This document shows, piece by piece, positions 1-7,929 of a stretch of DNA of 64,000 nt. The stretch's first letter is position 1, and each line of letters starts with the position of its first letter. The notes under the pieces were generated by a model, which saw only the letters and a list, made by a program, of their open reading frames with translations, did not search any database and was not told the DNA's origin. This stretch comes from an endosymbiont of Acanthamoeba sp. UWC8 (GTDB taxonomy: Bacteria > Pseudomonadota > Alphaproteobacteria > Rickettsiales > Midichloriaceae). The DNA is taken from positions 868,001 to 932,000 of the forward strand of contig NZ_CP004403.1 in assembly GCF_000730245.1 (NCBI RefSeq). The letters are read 5' to 3'. The position numbers were made by a program, and so were the translations under genes.

Positions 1-1
1 G

Positions 2-386
2 GTGCTTTATAAATTGGGTAAGAATAAGGAAGCATTAAAATGTCAACAGCAAGCACTTAATATTAGAAAAAAACCCAAAAAGACATCTCCCCCAGAATAA
101 CAAATAATTTCGAAAATCTAGGAATAGCATATATAGGACTAAACAAAATTAAAACTGGAATAAAATATATTAAGCAAGCATTGCTGTTTAAGAAAAAGTA
201 TTACGGAATGCACAATACAGCTATAGTCAAGTCCTTTAAAGAGTTGGTAATGTATGTATGAAGTTAAGAGATAAAAGCCAAGCTAAGAAATATTATAACA
301 AAGCGCTTGGAATATATAATAGAGTGTTTGGAGAAAAGGATAAGGAGGTTATAAAGCTAAAAGAGTGTATTAGTAAAATAAACTGA
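2..386 (+). pseudogene. decayed TPR (tetratricopeptide) protein remnant
   Basis: Three short reading frames in succession read as TPR helices but are separated by stops and frame changes. The first (from base 2) gives LYKLGKNKEALKCQQQALNI, a typical TPR helix pair. The second (about 102-260) gives LGIAYIGLNKIKTGIKYIKQ. The third (258-386) gives AKKYYNKALGIYNRVFGEK. The A/Y/L spacing of TPR or kinesin-light-chain-like repeats is clear, and no intact frame joins them. The 5' part lies outside the window. This looks like the tail of a TPR gene lost by mutation. TPR proteins usually mediate protein-protein contacts. Confidence 0.6.
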
Positions 387-829
387 TAAGACCCTGGAGC
401 CACAAGAAAAAACCATTATTTAAAAGACAGAGCTCTAATTGTACGATTGTAATACGGAGATAATAAAGTTACGGTTAAAAAATATACCCGAACCAAATGA
501 ATATAAGAAGCAGGGCGGGTGTTAGAATAAAAAACAAGTATGGTTCCTCACTCGTCTTCTTAGCGGAATGTACTGCCCTGGATTACTAAATATATTCCTA
601 AAGAAAGAATATTTTAATAAAAACTAGGCCGATCTACATAGTTTAAAATAACCTAAGTTAAGCCTATTAAATATTTTACTTAATAAATTCTTAAAATACA
701 AGAATTAAAATCTGTTTACCTTTTATTAACACTTAGTTGGTAAGATCAATAAATAATAGATCGATACCCACTTTAAATCATTATTAAGCATTTAAATTAA
801 TTGGGTAATTTATACAGGGGAACAGACGA
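387..829. other. intergenic region, no recognised gene
   Basis: AT-rich stretch between the TPR remnant and the 407-aa gene. It contains only very short open frames. A CAGGGC/GCCCTG pair about 60 bases apart (around 511-575) could form a weak hairpin but has no U-tract. The last bases carry a plausible ribosome binding site (GGGGA) for the next gene. Nothing else recognised. Confidence 0.5.
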
Positions 830-2053
830 ATGGCGGAATTAACTACGGAAGATAAAAAGGTACAGGCCATAAGAGCATTGGATATAATTAAATCATTAAT
901 GAGGAGGGGTGTTGGCGATCCTACATTGTTACTTAAATCTGCTTTAAATATTATAGAAGGCAGCGGACTTGGATTGGAATATACCGATGAACTCTTTTTT
1001 GCTTTTCATGAAGGAATGAAAATTTATCAGGTTATACAATCTATAAAAGATGCTGCCTTAACAAATGATGTCGAGCACTTAAACTCTATTAAGAATGAGG
1101 TATTGAAAGATCTTAAGCAATTTAAGAAAAATTATGCTCAAACTTATATTAATGCAGGGTTAATCGACGAAATTCTAAAAGACCCTAATTCTAAGGAAGC
1201 TAAAATACATGGCACAAAATTAATAGAAAATTATAAAAATACAGAGGCGAATAAAGAAAGAATTTCTAATGGAGCACAAGATTTAAAGGGGCTGAAGGAT
1301 ACAAAAGAGAAACTTGTTGTAAAACATAATGAACTAGAAAAACATCCGCATAAACATCTTCCACATGTTAGTAATTTATTATCTGATATTAAAGAGGGAA
1401 TAGTACATATTACACATGAAATAACTGAAGCAGAAAAAAGTTTTGTAAAAGATGTAAAAGGTTTTATAGCTCATGAAAAAGTTAAAGAGAGAATGGGTGA
1501 AAATCCTAATGCAGAAGAATTCTTGGAGTCTTTTATTGGCCAGTTAGATATAGAGATTAGCTCTGGAATAAATGATAAAGATTTAAGTAAATATGTAGGA
1601 GAATTAAAGCTAAGCTCTATTATTAGCAATCCTTACATGGATACGGTATTTGAAGACAAAAGAGTTGATAAAGAGACTATAAACATACAACAATCAACAT
1701 CGGCTCCACCTAATGAAAAAACTTTTAATACAAAAAAAATGCAATTAGAAGACAACGAACAAAGAGATAAACTTAATAATGAAAAGCCGCTAAATAATTC
1801 TAAGGTAATAGATCAGAATGATTTAATAGAAGCACATAATATTATTTCAAAGTATCAGGAACATGATAGTTTGATAGCTAATAAAGAGGATAAATTTACT
1901 TCTAAAGAAAATGAAAGAAGGAGTAAAGAAGCACATAATAATATTTCAAAGTATCAGAAACATGATAATTTAATAGCTAATAAAGAGGATAAATTTACTT
2001 CTAAAGAAAGTGAAAGAAGGAGTAAAGAAGAAAATAATAATATAAACAGATAA
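830..2053 (+). CDS. lysine-rich helical protein of unknown function with duplicated C-terminal unit
   Basis: A 407-residue protein, mostly predicted helix and rich in K, E and N. I recognise no family. Residues 1-250 look globular and helical, with a His-rich patch (KHPHKHLPH) near residue 175. Residues 250-330 look disordered. Residues 334-399 are two tandem 33-residue copies beginning EAHNIISKYQ and EAHNNISKYQ. There is no signal peptide or membrane segment. The start is supported by GGGGA about 8 bases upstream. It stands alone, in front of a CaaX ankyrin gene. Low-complexity tail repeats and lack of a recognised domain are common in Rickettsiales secreted effectors, but that role is only a guess. 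Confidence 0.75.
   Translation: MAELTTEDKKVQAIRALDIIKSLMRRGVGDPTLLLKSALNIIEGSGLGLEYTDELFFAFHEGMKIYQVIQSIKDAALTNDVEHLNSIKNEVLKDLKQFKKNYAQTYINAGLIDEILKDPNSKEAKIHGTKLIENYKNTEANKERISNGAQDLKGLKDTKEKLVVKHNELEKHPHKHLPHVSNLLSDIKEGIVHITHEITEAEKSFVKDVKGFIAHEKVKERMGENPNAEEFLESFIGQLDIEISSGINDKDLSKYVGELKLSSIISNPYMDTVFEDKRVDKETINIQQSTSAPPNEKTFNTKKMQLEDNEQRDKLNNEKPLNNSKVIDQNDLIEAHNIISKYQEHDSLIANKEDKFTSKENERRSKEAHNNISKYQKHDNLIANKEDKFTSKESERRSKEENNNINR
1829..2026 (+). repeat. 99-bp tandem repeat, two copies, in frame
   Basis: Copy 1 is 1829-1927 and copy 2 is 1928-2026. They differ by only a few bases, and 99 is a multiple of three, so copy-number change would keep the frame. A partial third start (GAAG) follows at 2027. 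The near-identity suggests a recent duplication by slippage or unequal crossing over. Confidence 0.9.
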
Positions 2054-2216
2054 CATAGTACTTTAATATAGTTATTTCAAAAAATTATAAATATATACTA
2101 ATACTTCCATTAATATTAATAATATTATATAATAAGAGTTATTATTACCATAGTTGTTAAAAGATTGCCTTAATACTACTATGTTAAACTAATTAATTTA
2201 TAATTGGAGATCCATA

Positions 2217-2897
2217 ATGAAACATGAATTACATGAAGCCATAAGAAACGGTGATGAAAAAAAGGTGATGGAATTAATAAATACTTCCAAAAATGTTTAC
2301 GACCTTGTGAATTCGCGAGATTCAGAAGGAAGGACGCCTCTTCATATTTTTGCAATGTATCGTTCATATATTAGTGCTGAATTAATAGTAGCAAAGTACT
2401 TAATAGAAAATGAAGCTAATATAAATGCTGTGGATAATGAAGGTTTTACTCCATTGCATCTTGGAGTAGCAAGCTATGGTCATAAAGTTAAAATTGGAAG
2501 TCAGAAATTAGCAGAAGCTGGGAGCCAGTACCCTGAATTAAGGCTTCTCCAGGCATATTCGCCATTCCTAGGATGGCTTGTAGACAGCGGATGCGATACC
2601 ATGATTAAATGTAATTTTCATAAAACAGCTTTAGGAATATTACAAGATATAATACCACAAGATATAAATGTTGATGAAAGATTGCTCTCGCAATCATATA
2701 GGCACTGGGAAGAAAAGGGACGTTATTTTGACTTTCAAGGTTATATGAGGCAACAACAAGGGCATACTGAGCGGGCTCAAAATACACCAGAACAAGTTTA
2801 TAACAGTCATAACACAAATGGCCAAAGTTTACATGCTCAACGCCTAAAAGATCGTGACTCACAAGCTGAAAAAAAAGGTTGCTGTATAATGATGTAA
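2217..2897 (+). CDS. ankyrin-repeat protein ending in a CaaX prenylation box
   Basis: 226 residues. Residues about 1-85 form two to three ankyrin repeats (GRTPLHIFAM, then NINAVDNEGFTPLHLGVASY). The middle is helical and unrecognised. The tail (about 180-218) is polar and probably flexible. The protein ends K-K-G-C-C-I-M-M: Cys223 is fourth from the end, so CIMM is a CaaX box with Met as X, the type preferred by farnesyltransferase. Cys222 beside it and the preceding lysines resemble the palmitoylated, basic tails of Ras-like GTPases. Bacteria do not prenylate CaaX proteins, but Legionella ankyrin effectors such as AnkB are prenylated by the host, so host-membrane targeting after secretion is the natural inference. 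A GGAGA ribosome binding site precedes the start. No secretion signal was identified. Confidence 0.85.
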   Translation: MKHELHEAIRNGDEKKVMELINTSKNVYDLVNSRDSEGRTPLHIFAMYRSYISAELIVAKYLIENEANINAVDNEGFTPLHLGVASYGHKVKIGSQKLAEAGSQYPELRLLQAYSPFLGWLVDSGCDTMIKCNFHKTALGILQDIIPQDINVDERLLSQSYRHWEEKGRYFDFQGYMRQQQGHTERAQNTPEQVYNSHNTNGQSLHAQRLKDRDSQAEKKGCCIMM

Positions 2898-2924
2898 ACA
2901 TAGAAGAATACTTCCTATAATAAT

Positions 2925-2974
2925 GAAAATCAGGTGCTATTAATCATAATAATACTACCTGATTTTCTCTTTTC
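2925..2974 (+). terminator. probable terminator after the CaaX ankyrin gene
   Basis: GAAAATCAGGT at 2925-2935 pairs with ACCTGATTTTC at 2957-2967 (11-bp stem, loop of about 21 bases that can pair further), followed by TCTTTTC. It sits 28 bases after the ankyrin stop codon. The U-tract is short, so efficiency is uncertain. Confidence 0.5.
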
Positions 2975-3075
2975 AAGACTATGGTGTTATATTTTAATGC
3001 TATGCTACTAAGGCAGAATTTAAGGTATAATTATAATAAAATTATTACATTAACCAATCAGCTATTTGCTTCAGT

Positions 3076-3188
3076 GTAGCAAATGGTAATCATTTATTAT
3101 ACAATTCTTAATAAAATAGCTATTGTCAAATTAATTAACATTCTTTAATCTTTTGCAAAGTTAAATAAATAACTTTGAGGCAATCAAA
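3076..3188 (+). promoter_or_regulatory. conserved leader of the secreted-peptide/sensor-kinase module (copy 1)
   Basis: Bases 3076-3180 match 56469-56365 (opposite strand) at all but four of 105 positions by my hand alignment, in front of the two paralogous modules. Within it, TTGTCA (3123-3128) and TAATCT (3146-3151), 17 bases apart, form a possible sigma-70 promoter. A perfect hairpin CAAAGTTA/TAACTTTG with a 6-base loop (3156-3177) ends directly at the GAGG ribosome binding site (3177-3180). Such a hairpin could act as a translational switch or a protein-binding site. Noncoding conservation this strong between copies whose mature peptides differ argues for shared regulation. Confidence 0.7.
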
Positions 3189-3383
3189 ATGTCTATTTTT
3201 AAAAATGGTTTTGTTCTTAGCGCAGTAGCAGTAGCTTTGGTTGCGTTATCTGGCATTTACTCAAGTAATGCTGAAATAAGCATTTTTAATAATATGCCAG
3301 AAAGCATAGCACCTTATGTTAAAAATGGGATAAACATTGCATTTGAAAAAAGTATACTTTCTATACAAAAACCAGGCCATTAA
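3189..3383 (+). CDS. small secreted peptide precursor (module copy 1)
   Basis: 64 residues. The N-terminus MSIFKNGF is followed by a hydrophobic stretch (LSAVAVALVALSGIY) and SSNA, a good signal peptidase I site, so the mature product would be about 36 residues starting near E29. It has no cysteine. GAGG sits 8 bases before the ATG. The symporter-kinase fusion follows 149 bases downstream on the same strand. A paralog at 56189-56356 has the same MSIFK start, a similar signal sequence and the same leader, and again precedes a symporter-kinase gene, but its mature part is unrelated. Function unknown. A periplasmic ligand or partner of the downstream sensor is my inference. Confidence 0.75.
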   Translation: MSIFKNGFVLSAVAVALVALSGIYSSNAEISIFNNMPESIAPYVKNGINIAFEKSILSIQKPGH

Positions 3384-3532
3384 TTCTTAAAGTATGTTCT
3401 AATTTTATATATTTTGTTATATAAATATGGTAAATTAATAAATAGTTTTAATAATCTATTTTTTATAAATATAATTGAAATTTAATTATAAATTATATAT
3501 AATTTATAAAGCATTACTAAAATAGAGGTAAA

Positions 3533-6277
3533 ATGCTAAAATTAAGTTATATTGATTTATTCATTGTTATTACTTTTTTAGTAATATGTCTGATTATTGG
3601 CCTATATAAATCTGTTAAGATTAAGACTCTAAAGGATTTTGCTGTAGGTTATAAAAATATATCTGTTACAGTTCTGGTGTGCACTATATTTGCTTCTTCG
3701 GTAGGTGCCAGCAGTACTATTGGAATCACCAGTAAAATTTACGAATTTGGTGCAGTATTTATAGTGTTGCAGCTCCTCATACCCGTGTATTGGTTAATTA
3801 CTGCAAAAATAGTCACTCGTAATATTGATCAGTTTAAGGATTGTATATCCATGGGTGAGATAATGTATAAGCTTTATGGTATGCCTGGGAGATGGATGCT
3901 AGCCTTAGCAGCTACTGCAAGAAGCTTAGGATCCTTAACAGCTCAAGCATTAGCCATGGGATATGTGTTTTACTACTTTTTAGGCATAGAAACAGGGTAT
4001 GGTATATTAATTGGGTACGGTATAATTACTATTTATGCAGCACTAGGAGGTATCCGAGCAGTTATACATACAGAAACATTTAAATTTAATATTTTCTTTT
4101 TTATAATTCCTATTTCTTATATAGTCATTTTTACTCGTACAGGCGGGTTAGAGAATTTAATATCGCATCTTCCTGAATCTTACCTTCATTTAAAGCTTTC
4201 GAATGAAAACATAAAGTTCTTATCTAGTTTTATTATATACCTTTTATTACCAGGAGTTTATCCCGATTTTATACAAAGATGCTTAATGGCTAGAAATGCC
4301 GAACAGTTGAAACGTGCTTTGAATATGACTGCTTTAATATCACTTCCTTTTTCCGCAGCAATTTGCCTTATTGCTTATAAGATGAGAGCTGATTTTCCTA
4401 ATATCAACCCTAATGATGCATTGTTGCACTTTGTTGGTATACTACCACCAATATTAAAAGGTACAATGGTAGCAGGACTGCTAGCTATTATTATGTCTGT
4501 AGCAGAAGCTACAATTAATGCAAGCAGTATTATCCTAGTCAATGATGTGCTTAAAGTTCTATACCCCAAGATTAGCAATACTTTACAGCTTATTGCTTTA
4601 AGGGGTATTACTATAATTCTATCCTTTGCTTCTTTGTGTATAATTAATTTAAGTCATGATATATTGCAGTTAGAGTGGTTGGTGGGTAACTTTTGGGAGC
4701 CTATAATTTCGATTCCTGCCATTGCAGGGTTTTTAGGTCTCAAGACTAATAGTAAATCTTTTATTGCAAGCGTAATAATGGCTATGGCTTTTATCATAAT
4801 TGGGAGATTTATAGTCGGGGAGTTTACAGTCATCATTATGAGCTTTGGTATCATAGGAAGTGCAATAGGTTTATTTGGTATGCATTATTACCAGATATTT
4901 ACCGGACAAGTTAAATTACAGCAAAGCCTACAAAAACCTAAGAATACAATAAGCCACAATATAGCTTTAAGTTTAGCAAGTAATTTATATAAGTCATTTA
5001 GATCTTCTATAAACTTACTTACATATAATCCTGGTCAACATAATTTAAAAATTAGGCAATTTTGTATTTATACACTAACTTACTATTTTACTTATAGCTT
5101 GCATTTAACATCTAACCCTGACCATGAAGTATTTGCATACCTCATAGCTATTGGTTATTTCTTCTGTATGGTTTTATTATTTAGGGAATCATTGTTTAGT
5201 AAAAATTTTATAAATAAATACCTACATTATTATTGGTATTTCTTACTTGCTTTCTGTTTGCCGTTTGTATCAAGTTATATGTTGTTTGTTAGCAAAGGAG
5301 ATGATTTTTGGGTAATCAACGGCATACTATCTGCTTTTTCACTGTACTTGTTTGTAGATGCCAGAAGATTTATTCTTTTATATTCAATTGGGCTTATTTT
5401 TGGTTTTATTTTATTTAAATTAACTGGGCATAGCATTGAATCATTTGAGGAAATTACTACAGCAAGTAGCATAGCGTATATTTATTTATTCTTTACAACT
5501 ATAACATTATTATTTTTTAGAAAGAAAGAAAAAGAACAAGATGAAAGGGTAGAAACCATGCATATGTTCGGTGGCGCAATGGCACATGAGGTAAAAAGTC
5601 CATTGGCTACTATGGATATGTATGCAGGACACTTAGGCTCATTACTGGAAGAAGCAACCAATAATAAACAGAAACAAGGAGACTTTTATCTTTTAAAAAT
5701 TAAAGAAACTGAATTAGAAATGATTTTAGATGCCGGGAAGACATTGAAAAAAATAAGTTCCCATGGAATTACCACCGTTGATACTTTACTAGCTTCAATG
5801 AAGAGTTCCGTAATTTCTGATGATAAAAAAGAATTGTTTATGAATGAGTTTATAGATCTGGCAATATCTGAATATGAGCTCTTAAAGCAAAAACAAGACG
5901 GTATAAAGATTATAATCATAGATAACTTCCAATTTTATGGGTCTATGTATTTCATGAAGCAAATGTTATTCAACCTTCTTAACAATTCATATAAGTATGG
6001 TGGCAGAAACGTAAAAATAAATATAAGAGCAGAAAATAATAAGCTTTACTTTAGGGATGACGGTAAAGGTATTGCAGAAGAAGATATACCATATATATTT
6101 GATAAGTTTTATACCAAGAGTAAAAGCGGGACGGGTATCGGGCTTGCTTTCTGCAAAATGGTAATGCAGGACTTAGGAGGATATATTGAGTGCAAGTCAA
6201 GGTTAGGCAAATATACCGAATTTATCTTAACTTTCCCCAAAGCCAAGAAGATAAGGAAGCTAACTAAAAAGCAGTAA
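3533..6277 (+). CDS. sodium:solute symporter-histidine kinase fusion (CbrA-like), copy 1
   Basis: 914 residues. Residues 1 to about 460 form a PutP/SLC5-type Na+/solute symporter with many membrane segments (start YIDLFIVITFLVICLIIG; FASSVGASSTIG; GYGIITIYAALGGIRAVIHT). Residues about 500-660 add further membrane segments. Residues about 675-905 form a sensor kinase: H-box AMAHEVKSPLA with His685 as the likely phosphoacceptor, N-box NLLNNSYKYGG, G1 DDGKGI, F-box YIFDKFY and G2 GTGIGLAF. The architecture matches CbrA-like proteins, where transport or substrate binding is coupled to kinase activity in the inner membrane. No response regulator gene lies nearby. The kinase half is almost identical to that of the copy at 53276-56026, while the symporter half is more divergent. 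AGAGG precedes the ATG. The substrate cannot be told from sequence. Confidence 0.9.
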   Translation: MLKLSYIDLFIVITFLVICLIIGLYKSVKIKTLKDFAVGYKNISVTVLVCTIFASSVGASSTIGITSKIYEFGAVFIVLQLLIPVYWLITAKIVTRNIDQFKDCISMGEIMYKLYGMPGRWMLALAATARSLGSLTAQALAMGYVFYYFLGIETGYGILIGYGIITIYAALGGIRAVIHTETFKFNIFFFIIPISYIVIFTRTGGLENLISHLPESYLHLKLSNENIKFLSSFIIYLLLPGVYPDFIQRCLMARNAEQLKRALNMTALISLPFSAAICLIAYKMRADFPNINPNDALLHFVGILPPILKGTMVAGLLAIIMSVAEATINASSIILVNDVLKVLYPKISNTLQLIALRGITIILSFASLCIINLSHDILQLEWLVGNFWEPIISIPAIAGFLGLKTNSKSFIASVIMAMAFIIIGRFIVGEFTVIIMSFGIIGSAIGLFGMHYYQIFTGQVKLQQSLQKPKNTISHNIALSLASNLYKSFRSSINLLTYNPGQHNLKIRQFCIYTLTYYFTYSLHLTSNPDHEVFAYLIAIGYFFCMVLLFRESLFSKNFINKYLHYYWYFLLAFCLPFVSSYMLFVSKGDDFWVINGILSAFSLYLFVDARRFILLYSIGLIFGFILFKLTGHSIESFEEITTASSIAYIYLFFTTITLLFFRKKEKEQDERVETMHMFGGAMAHEVKSPLATMDMYAGHLGSLLEEATNNKQKQGDFYLLKIKETELEMILDAGKTLKKISSHGITTVDTLLASMKSSVISDDKKELFMNEFIDLAISEYELLKQKQDGIKIIIIDNFQFYGSMYFMKQMLFNLLNNSYKYGGRNVKINIRAENNKLYFRDDGKGIAEEDIPYIFDKFYTKSKSGTGIGLAFCKMVMQDLGGYIECKSRLGKYTEFILTFPKAKKIRKLTKKQ

Positions 6278-6680
6278 ACTTTGATTATATAGTTAGTAAG
6301 ATAACCACTATTATTTATATATTATTCATCTCTTCTCAGGAATTTTAAGTGTTTCTTCTATAGTTATATATACTGCTATTTTACCTTCCAAACCATAATG
6401 CGATGCCACCTCCATAAGTGCGCTTTTATTCTTTTAGTCTTTATGTATTTTAAGAATCCTATTATTAAACGTACTAGAAAATGCAGCAATTAGTAATCAT
6501 ATATCAAAAAAGTAGAAAATCTTTCCTTGCTATAGGTGATATGAGTATACTGTAAAATATACTATACCGCCCCACCTCAACCACTAAAACAAGCTTATAA
6601 TATAAAAAAACAACAGCTTTATAAACTTTTAATGAAAAATATTAAAATTATTTTAATATCAGGACTTCCATACGTAGGTA
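6278..6680. other. intergenic region with a possible small gene remnant
   Basis: 403 bases. On the minus strand, about 6326-6437 stays open as ALMEVASHYGLEGKIAVYIT and ends with a stop at 6326. It reads like the C-terminal end of a real protein but has no start and an upstream in-frame stop, so it is probably debris. The rest is AT-rich with no recognised signal. Confidence 0.4.
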
Positions 6681-7850
6681 GTGCCCTCTTATAATAATGA
6701 ATTGTTACGGATTCAATCATTTATAAGAGGACTTATGAAAAACTTAAGCACAAAGAGCTTAACTCATCAAGGTATATTTTATGCCCCTATTCAACTTAAT
6801 CTGAGATTATTAGAAAACATATGTATCGATGATAACCCTAAAATAAAATGTAAAAAAATTTATTCCAGATTTTTACACAAACTAAACTCTATAAAAACAA
6901 ATAACACGGTAAAACAAGATTCCGATGCTTTAGATTATCCCTCCCCAGATGAAATCTGGGATAGTATTGCATTAGAAGGAAATAAAAAACATAACCACAT
7001 TGATTTTAAAGCATCATCTATTCATAAAAGTTTAAAAGGTTCGTTTATTGTATCTTCAGATGGATATAGAAGCCCATTTAAAAAGGTTGAGAGTATTAAA
7101 CCATCAGATATAGCTACTATTGCAATGGGTGGTATTGATTTTGACACAATGGAACATTTTGGCGCGTTAAGAAAAAACCTATTCCAATTTTACTCATGTT
7201 TAGGGATAGAAACAGGAGAAAAGGATATGAATAAAACATATTTTTATTTCCCACTTCATACTAAGGAAAAAAGGTACCATGAAATACTTAACTTCCATAC
7301 CCAACCAAGTTATGCCTCCGAAGAAATGACCGAACTTACATTAAAGTATGTTTTGCCAAAAATAGAATATGAGCAGCCGCTTTCTTTCTTTTGTTTTAGT
7401 GCCTCTTGTAGAGAGCTTATGATGATTGAAAATGTTTGTAAGCAATATTTTAAAGACAAAGGTACCCAGGAGAGAGAAGTAAAAAGGCTTATGTCTTACG
7501 TTAATGCAGTTCTAGTCGGCTATGCTTTTGATTGGTCAATTGCTCCTGAAGAACCGGGATTTAGTAAGCTTGTATTACTCTCTACCGAGGACTTCGGAAT
7601 ATTAAGACCAAGGTTTAACAGGGAATTAGTCTATGGTGCTTCTTGCTTGGAACGGGGGCTCAATTTAATACAAAAAAGCGAAGAAAGTTTTGATAAAGCT
7701 TTAATTTTCGGATGTGATACGATCCCAATACAAATAGCTGATAAAGTTAATTGGAAGGGTCATTCTCTTCCCCATTATGTGCATGCTTTTACACAGCAGC
7801 TTGCAAATAAAGACAAGCAAGAACTTATAAATGTATACTGCTCTAAGTAA
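6681..7850 (+). CDS. hypothetical protein, 389 aa
   Basis: Soluble protein without signal peptide, membrane segment or a family I can name. The longest frame starts at GTG 6681. ATG 6735 (residue 19), preceded by AAGAGG, is an alternative start, though its 4-base spacing is short. Residues about 125-240 (YRSPFKKVESIKPSDIATIA, then FPLHTKEKRYHEIL) and 255-389 look like a compact fold. Composition is ordinary for the host, not phage-like. A strong hairpin follows at 7868-7900. No paralog is in the window. It shares strand with the sensor-like and TIM-barrel genes downstream but is probably separately transcribed. Confidence 0.7.
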   Translation: MPSYNNELLRIQSFIRGLMKNLSTKSLTHQGIFYAPIQLNLRLLENICIDDNPKIKCKKIYSRFLHKLNSIKTNNTVKQDSDALDYPSPDEIWDSIALEGNKKHNHIDFKASSIHKSLKGSFIVSSDGYRSPFKKVESIKPSDIATIAMGGIDFDTMEHFGALRKNLFQFYSCLGIETGEKDMNKTYFYFPLHTKEKRYHEILNFHTQPSYASEEMTELTLKYVLPKIEYEQPLSFFCFSASCRELMMIENVCKQYFKDKGTQEREVKRLMSYVNAVLVGYAFDWSIAPEEPGFSKLVLLSTEDFGILRPRFNRELVYGASCLERGLNLIQKSEESFDKALIFGCDTIPIQIADKVNWKGHSLPHYVHAFTQQLANKDKQELINVYCSK

Positions 7851-7867
7851 TATTTGTATTAAAGATT

Positions 7868-7900
7868 AAATAGGATATATTACCCCCTTATATCCTATTT
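7868..7900 (+). terminator. stem-loop after the 389-aa gene
   Basis: Perfect 12-bp stem AAATAGGATATA (7868-7879) with TATATCCTATTT (7889-7900) and a 9-base loop, starting 18 bases after the stop codon. A mixed T-rich tract follows (GTTGTATAATTTTT). Probable transcription terminator separating it from the sensor gene at 7930. Confidence 0.6.
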
Positions 7901-7929
7901 GTTGTATAATTTTTAATTTATTATCAAGA

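Noticed and set aside
2605-2901. Minus-strand 98-aa ORF opposite the CaaX ankyrin gene
   Set aside because: It is fully antisense to a convincing ankyrin gene, with no motif or ribosome binding site.
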